Assembly: GCA_029255685.2 (NCBI GenBank)
Contig: CM055319.2
Span: forward strand, 24,150,247-24,214,246
Direction: 5' to 3'
From: Silene conica
Taxonomy: Eukaryota; Streptophyta; Magnoliopsida; Caryophyllales; Caryophyllaceae
Length of the DNA stretch: 64,000 nt
Shown: in pieces, positions 57,612 through 64,000 of the stretch
How positions within the stretch are numbered: the stretch's first letter is position 1
Layout: the number at the start of each line of letters is the position of its first letter
Position numbers and translations under genes: made by a program
Notes under the pieces: generated by a model
Told to the model about the DNA's origin: nothing
Database searches by the model: none
Seen by the model: the letters and a program-made list of their open reading frames with translations, nothing else

Positions 57612-58841
57612 TGTAACACACTTAGAGTCCAAGGCCTTTAAAATAGAACCATTAGATCATGAGGACATCACCATCTCAGTTTCCTGAGTTACAGTATAAG
57701 ATAAACAATCACCAACACTTTATTATAGATAACAAAAATGTAACTGTGTAACAAAGAAATACAACCGTCTGTCAAAACATCTATAACCAAAGTAACTAAA
57801 GTTCATGCGGAAGCTACGACTCGAGACTCTACAAAACTGTGATCCCTCCTTCCCAGCCAGCAAGCATGACTCATCTGCGAACCTGAGACTCTGCTCACTA
57901 TTACTTGGATCATCACAGTAAACAACATCAAGTGTCAGCAACTGCATAATAAGACGGATACAGTACAACGATACATCACACATACTATACACAAGATCAT
58001 TGTTATCACTAGTATACAATATTTCGTGGTGGCCTTTAGCCCCACACCAATCTCCCCACTTACCGCAGCAAAGGTTCCTAGACCATTAATGTGGACATCC
58101 TCTCCGTGGCAGGTCCCACGAAGAGTGATCATAGGAGTGAGATCCGTTCCCCACAACGGTCCTACACATTACCATTTTAATCTCAGAGATCATATAATAT
58201 ACAGTGATATAATAACCATATAGTATCGTCACAACACTATCATACAGAAACTGAGTAGGGAAACCCTACCTCAAGTAATACAGCGAAAATGACAAGCAAA
58301 ACCTTCATACCAACACTCTTATACGAATCCGCCTCCTAGGGATTACACAAATACGGATTACTTACTGAACAACCATAAACTATAATACAACAACGGTTGG
58401 GTGACACTTACTTGGTAGTATGCGGACTAGGTAGATGATCGACGCGATTAAACCTTGCTAAACAACCTAGAAGGACTAGGAAATGGGAAATTGAGAGGAT
58501 TAGGGTTTTACTTTCTTTTCTGATTAGGGTTAAAATGAATTATTAACCCTCAGATTAAATTTATAATAACCGCGGTCTAACGTTTGGAAAAGACTCACTC
58601 GACCGAGCACAACGCACCCGACCGAGTGTGACTTACTCGACCGAGTGCGGCTTACTCGGCTGAGTATCACTTAATCGGCCGAGTATCACTTACTCGGCCG
58701 AGCTGGCTCGCAATTCAGCTACTGTCTAAAAAACCTCGACCGAGTATCACATAATCGGCCAAGTGTAACCTACTTTGCCGAGTATCACCTACTCGGCCGA
58801 GTGGATTCACAACTCAGCTTCCACTAATTTGGGGTGTTACA
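57612..58841 (-). repeat. 5' LTR of the gypsy element
   Basis: 1230 bp; on the minus strand starts TGTAACACCCCAAATTAG and ends CTAAGTGTGTTACA. It holds ten 12-mer palindromes near its start. Outside it (58842 on) is copia coding sequence, so the gypsy element inserted into a copia element. Confidence 0.88.
58597..58802 (-). repeat. Second palindromic 12-mer array, inside the LTR
   Basis: Units at 58597, 58616, 58635, 58654, 58673 and 58692 (19-bp register), then a 30-bp gap, then 58734, 58753, 58772 and 58791 (19-bp register again). Examples: ACTCGACCGAGT, AATCGGCCGAGT, ACTCGGCCGAGT. Spacers are 7 bases, several reading ATCACTT or close variants. Confidence 0.95.
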
Positions 58842-61824
58842 ACTGTTGTCAAAGCTAATCTGGTTGAGTTTAGTGGTCCGTCTTATGCTGAGAAATACAA
58901 GTGTAAGGGTAAGGCCAAGGTTGGTCAGGGTAAGAACCATGGTCCTGCTAAGAAGAATGGTCAAGTTCCAAAGATTCAGAAAATTGCTAAGGGTCCCATT
59001 GTCTGCTATGTGTGTGGAAAAGTTGGGCACAAAGCCTACCAATGTTCTGAGAAGAAATATGCTGAAGCCAATGTTGTTGTAACTGATGATAATGTTATTG
59101 CTGTTGTGGTTGTGGAAACTATTCTGGTGGGTAATGTTGCTGAATGGGTCTTGGATACTGGAGCTTCGAGACACCTCTGTAAAGATCACAGGCAAAGGCA
59201 AGATATTTCTCAAACTCACCTCGGGGAAAACACTTGCTCTTAGTAATGTTTTATTTGTACCCTCATTGCGTTGAAACCTTGTGTCTGGTGCCTTGTTAAA
59301 CAAAGCGGGCATGATACTTTTTTTTTAGGCTGACAAGGTGGTAATGTCGCGTAATGGGGAATTTGTGGGCAAGAGTTATCTTTCTGGGGGTCTTTTTGTA
59401 CTAAACTCTGATTCATTTTCTAATAATATTGCATCTACTTCTGCTTATATTGCTGAATATCTTGATGTTTGGCATGGTAGATTAGGTCATCTGAATGTGG
59501 ATTACATTAAAAAAATTAGAATTATGAGTTTAATTCCGAGTTTGACGAGTCAAGAATTCTCTAAATGTGCTAGCTATGTTGAGGCTAAGTTTACAAACCT
59601 AGTAAACCTGTGATTACTAGGACTACGAGTCTTATTGATGAGTTAATTTACACCGACCTAGTTGACTTCAAAAATGTTGCAAGTAGAGGTGGCAAGAATT
59701 ATTGTGTTACGTTTATGGATGACTGTTCGAGATACACCCGTGTATATTTGCTTAAGACTAAAGATGAAGTAGAACAATCTTTTATAAACTTTAAAATGAA
59801 GTCGAGAACCAACTTGACGGAAAAATTAAAAGAGTAAGGTCCGATCGAGGATGTAAGTATGTCTCTAATTATTTGATCGATTTTTGTGAGAAAAATGGTT
59901 TAATTCATGAAAAGAGCCCACCATACTTACCTCAATCGAATGGAGTAGCTGAACGTAAAAGTAGAACTTTAAAAGAGTTGATGAATGTTATGCTTTTAAG
60001 TTCTGGCCTATCTGACGATATGTGGGGGGAAGCTGTACTTTCTGCTTGTCACATTCTTAATCGTGTACCTCATAAGAAAATTGACAAGACACCCTACGAG
60101 ATCTGGAAGGGCTATCCTCCTAACCCGGGCTTTCTTAGGGTTTTGGTTTTTTGGCTAAAGTGGGTTTACTTGATTTTAGGAGACCTACTGTTGGAACTAA
60201 GACCTATGATTGTGTGTTTATAGGTTATGCTCAAAATAGGTCAGCTTATATATCTATGTCTTTGAGTGATCGCTCTCTATCTGAGGTTAGAGATGCTGAA
60301 TTTTTTGAGCATGTTTTCCCTTTTTAGAAAACTGTTGTCCCATCTCCTAGTTAATATGTTGCATCTTCTGATTTGTCTTCACATGCTAGTGCTAGCACTT
60401 CTACGGATATTTCTGTTGAACCTAGAAGAAGTAAAAGACCTAGATGCCCAAAGAACTTTGGTGATGATTTTGTTACAACTTGTTTGTCCGAAGTTGGATA
60501 CACTATCTGTGCTAATGATGTGTTTGTTTCAGCTTTTTCAATAGAGGATGATCCCAAAACATATAGTGAGGCAATGAGATCCATTGATTCTAATTTTTGG
60601 AAAGATGCTATTAAAAATGAACTTGATTCTATTGTGTCTAATCAGACTTGGGAGTTAACTGATTTACCTAAAGGTAGTAAACCCATTACGAGTAAATGGA
60701 TCTTTAAAAATAAAATGAGACATGGCGGTACAATAGAGAGGTTCAAGGCTATACTTGTGGTCAGAGGCTTTATACAAAAGAAGGGTATTGATTATTTTGA
60801 TACTTACTCTTTTGTGACCAAAATTTATACAATTAGAACTCTTGTCGCCTTAACTACTATTTATAATCTTGTAATACATCAGATGGATGTTAAAATTGCT
60901 TTTCTGAATGGTGAACTAAAAGAAGAGATCTATATGTCTCAACCTTAAGGTTTTGTGATTGAGGGTCAAGAGAGTAAAGTGTGTAAACTGAACAAGTCTC
61001 TTTATGGAATGAAACAAGCACCTAAACAGTGATATGAGAAATTTAACAACACTTTGACAAGTAATGGTTATGTGGGTAACATTTCTGATTCATGTGTTTA
61101 TTCAAAAATAATGGAATCTGATTGTGTGATTATATGCCTATATGTTGATGACATGTTAATACTTGGTAATAATTTGGATGTGATAATTAGAACCAAAGAA
61201 TTTTTGTTATCACATTTGAGATGAAGGACTTGGGAGAAGCTGATGTTATCCTAGGAGTTAAGGTTATCCGAAACCCCTATGGAATCTGTCTTAGTTAATC
61301 TCATTATATTGAAAAATTGTTGAAAAAATTTAACTGCTTTAATGATGTACTTGCTAAAAGACCCTATGATGAGTGTAAAATTGTCTAAAAACTTGGGCAA
61401 GAGTGTATCCCAAAAAGAGTATGCTAAAATCCCAGGTAGTGTGATATTTTTAATGAACTGTACTCGACCAGATATTGCATATGCAGTTAGTAGACTGAGT
61501 CGTTATACACATAACCCTAGTAATGAACATTGGACCGCTCTTCGTCGTTTACTAAAGTACCTAAAATGAACAGTTGATTTGTGTTTGCATTATGGTAAAT
61601 TTCCTACTGTGTTAGAAGGATAATATTGTGATGCGATCTGGGTTGCAGGTAACAATGAGATTTGTTCAACTACTGGTTATGTCTTCACCTTGGGTGGAGG
61701 TGCTATATCGTGAAAGTTTTCTAAACAGACTTGTATTCCACGCTCTAACATGGAATCGGAGTTCATAGCACTTGAGTTGGCAGGACAAGAGGCTGGCTGG
61801 TTGAGAAGCCTTTTGGTAGATATA
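58842..61824 (+). pseudogene. Ty1/copia gag-pol relic
   Basis: In order: gag zinc knuckle CYVCGKVGHKAYQC (about 59001-59042), protease EWVLDTGASRHLC (about 59140-59180), GAG-pre-integrase VWHGRLGHLNVDYIKKI with the final Cys-x2-Cys damaged (KCASY), integrase core from YTDLVDF through FMDDCSRYTRVYL to NGVAERKSRTLKELM, reverse transcriptase from NQTWELTDLPKGSKPI through HQMDVKIAFLNGELKEEI, the active site CLYVDDMLILG (about 61137-61170), and RNase H with [19 protein letters not shown]. Frameshifts follow the protease, within the integrase and after the YVDD box; stops occur at 60946 and 61030 among others. The gag N terminus is cut off by the gypsy LTR at 58841 and the RNase H end by the LTR at 61825. 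Confidence 0.92.
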
Positions 61825-62826
61825 TGTTGGGGCTGGTGTCCTTGACAATTAAGTACAATGACTTATTAAATCTCTTTAAGGATCACAAGGGCATACTTTT
61901 GTATTATTACCAGTTGATCGACGTTTATCAATAACGGTTGGCTTGCTAGATAAGTTTGACGTTATTGTCATACGGATGGCGGTGATCAACTGGTCCCTAT
62001 ACGTCACACCTATAGGACACGTTTGAGAGATGTGAAGGTATGAAAATACAGTCACATTTTGCCGGATAAGACTAAACAGTTAGTCAGAGGTATTGACTAT
62101 TAAATTAGTCAATAAGATGTTGAGATTATTATTTAATACGGATTAAATAATTTTAGCTAATACGGATTACATGTTTAATTCGTAAATTAAATATAAACGG
62201 TTATATATTTAATTAAATATTGTATTCGCGAATTAATATAAACAGTTATATTAATTTGGGTAATTATACAATATCGTATTTTGTCAGACCATTATTAATA
62301 TATCGACTGTATTGATTTCTGATAACATGTTACGATTTATAATTAAAATCCCGCGAATAAAGTTTAGCTAAATGGGTCGAATCACAAATTAGAATAAGGT
62401 AAGAGTGGAAAGCCCACTCCTACCCTATTGGAAATTTCGGCCAAAAGAGCTACATAAGGAGGAGGACTCTCCTTATGTCAGGCACTCTTGTTTTCACTGT
62501 TTAAACAAATCTCAAGGAAAAATTAGGGTTTTGAGAGCTTTCTTCTCCCAAAACCTCAGATCTCACATCTAAAACCTAAATAGCTCTCCCAATATTGCAA
62601 GGCAGTTGGAGAGGATTTCTAGCACACGCGGCCACGTCTCTTTCTAAGTCTTGGGTGCAAGTTATAGGAGGGAATTTGTGTTAATTCCTGCTCTTAGGCC
62701 TATTCAAGCAAGGACCCAAGGTTGATTTCTTTTTCATGCTTTTAATTAACTTATGACTATAATCACATTTGTATGTTTCATTATAATCCTGCAAGTTTGG
62801 GGCGAATACATGCTTTATTCCCCACA
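61825..62826 (+). repeat. 5' LTR of the right-edge element
   Basis: 1002 bp from TGTTGGGGCTGGTGTCC to TTTATTCCCCACA, inserted in the copia RNase H. The start resembles the LTR start at 31207 (TGTTGGAGTAAGTGTCC). It contains the conserved dyad CCAGTTGATC (61911-61920) against GATCAACTGG (61983-61992). Confidence 0.85.
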
Positions 62827-62828
62827 AG

Positions 62829-62841
62829 TGGTATCAGAGCC
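62829..62841 (+). other. Primer-binding site of the right-edge element
   Basis: TGGTATCAGAGCC begins two bases after the LTR; tRNA-iMet type. Confidence 0.9.
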
Positions 62842-64000
62842 ATAGGCCATGAAAATTTTACTTTTGTGTTTTTCATAAGTTTATTTAAAAGATTTTGAAA
62901 AATCTCGTTTCTGCCGCTGCGTCGGTCGGTCGACCAGTTTTAGCGGTCGGTCGACCGCCCCTGTGTGAGTTTTCTGTTTTTTTTTTAAAAACAGTTTCCT
63001 TTGTGAGCTTTCGATCTTGTTTTTCGATTCCTGTTTACATATTGTTAATTAATCGATATTCTTGACAATATGTGAACCCTTGTTGATGTTAATTTTGATT
63101 TACTTGTTTTAATCAAAATTTAAAAGGTAAAAACTTGTTTTAATTTCAAAAGGTGCAGCGTTTTGCGATTTCTGAAATTCGTTTTTACTGCTTGTTGGTC
63201 GGTCGACCTAATTAATAGGTCGGTCGACCGATTTTACTGTTGCAGAAATTTTCGTTTTTCGGCTGGAGGTCGGTCGACCACAAGTTTAGGTCGGTCGACC
63301 TCCCCCCTGTAACAGACTCGTTTTTTTTTATTTTCCGAAAATAACATGTTTTATTTTCACATGGCTTAAAATAATATACTGTATACGGAAATAGTATATT
63401 ATTTAGTGAATCGGTTCACCCTCGTTTGATACATATTGTTTTAAAACAGTTTAAAATAATGGATTATATGTTTATTAAAATTGGTGATTAAAACGGTATA
63501 ATCACATAATTTTAATCCCGTAAGGTGGTTTGGTAAAAATTTGTTAATCATAATAACCGTATTATGTCATGTATAAATTTTATTTAGTTGATGCATTTTT
63601 TTTTATCGTCTTGTGAATGCCTTGAATGCTTTCAATAACGTATTTAATTTTTGCAAACGGTTGTAACTTAGTGTGGCCTTAGAAGATTGTGTCACCGCAA
63701 TGATGGGACACGATCTTGCTTGTAATTTTGAGATCTTGAATCTCCGTTTTGGGTTTTTGCCATGTAATTACTTTTGTATTTAAATTAGAATGTATCTAGG
63801 ACTACTTTTGTAATTTAAATTAGTAATTTTGTAAAGACCAAAGACAAGACGGAGACCGGATGCTCTCTCCCGCTGCAAGGACCAAGATGGAACATCAAGA
63901 CAAGCTTCTAGGGTCCAACGGTGGATTCCAAGTTGTTTTATGTTTAGTTTGGTAGGATAGGCCACACTAGGACTTTTATTTACGTTTATTGCATTTATCT
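62842..64000 (+). mobile_element. Long leader of the right-edge element
   Basis: No gag start within 1.16 kb of the primer site, as in the TR-GAG-type leaders. Three pairs of palindromic 12-mers lie at 62924/62945, 63197/63218 and 63269/63290. Near the end, TAGGATAGGCCACACTAGGA matches the conserved leader block of the two TR-GAG elements, so a gag ORF is expected beyond the right edge. Confidence 0.65.

Larger units (their letters stand above)
46201..58841 (-). mobile_element. Decayed Ty3/gypsy element hosting a nested element
   Basis: On the minus strand: 5' LTR 58841-57612, primer site 57609-57597, 12-mer palindrome array 57330-57072, gag from 56973, then (after the nested element 49446-55922) protease, reverse transcriptase, RNase H and integrase, down to 46201, where the CACTA element begins. 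Order PR-RT-RH-IN identifies Ty3/gypsy. The 3' LTR is not present. Many frameshifts, stops and catalytic substitutions make it inactive. Confidence 0.88.

Overview
This window is plant nuclear DNA, most likely from a eudicot: AT-rich, with GT-AG introns, two plant-specific single-copy-type genes and a dense nest of LTR retrotransposons, a CACTA transposon, a Helitron end, LINE and SINE remnants and MITEs. A caryophyllid source is possible from the general look of the repeats, but the sequence alone does not prove it. No rRNA, tRNA gene, CRISPR array or prokaryotic feature was seen.

Only two genes look functional. At 3679-9747 (+) a 12-exon gene encodes a 658-residue LRR receptor-like pseudokinase of the MRH1/MDIS2 family; every splice site is GT-AG and the frame is open throughout. 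At 16749-17480 (-) an intron-less gene encodes a 243-residue DOG1-domain protein. In Arabidopsis the corresponding genes (MRH1 At4g18640 and DOGL4 At4g18650) are adjacent, so the pair probably marks an ancestral neighbourhood, here convergent and separated by 7 kb of repeat-rich DNA. A broken inverted copy of MRH1 intron 9/exon 10 lies at about 582-800.

From about 19.9 kb onward the window is a nest of mobile DNA. A split solo LTR (19947-31029) is interrupted by a complete 8.4-kb gag-only (TR-GAG-type) element at 21652-30017 with a perfect CGACC target duplication. Two more members of that class follow (31207-36228 plus, 36229-37990 minus); the first has a solo LTR (32020-33449, duplication ACGCT) inside its own LTR. 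Then come a PPT-LTR-PBS recombination product (38116-40285), a truncated CACTA element (42389-46200, transposase with one nonsense codon, LINE fragment inside), a decayed Ty3/gypsy element on the minus strand (46201-58841) that hosts a complete 6.5-kb non-autonomous element with a tRNA-Asp primer site (49446-55922, duplication ATGGT), a decayed Ty1/copia polyprotein (58842-61824), and the 5' LTR and leader of another long-leader element running off the right edge (61825-64000).

The most unusual signal is noncoding. The gypsy element carries 14 palindromic 12-mers (consensus ACTCGGTCGAGT) at exactly 19-bp intervals (12-mer plus a variable 7-base spacer) between primer site and gag, and 10 more of the same design in its LTR. 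Two unrelated elements, the tRNA-Asp-primed non-autonomous one and the right-edge one, carry related 12-mers (GGTCGGTCGACC type) always in pairs with exactly 9 variable bases between them (21-bp register). Fixed register, variable spacers, a shared CGGTCGA core and recurrence in unrelated elements make this a candidate undescribed cis-acting module. Two further conserved noncoding parts, a dyad in the LTR and a block in the leader, are shared by the TR-GAG-type elements.
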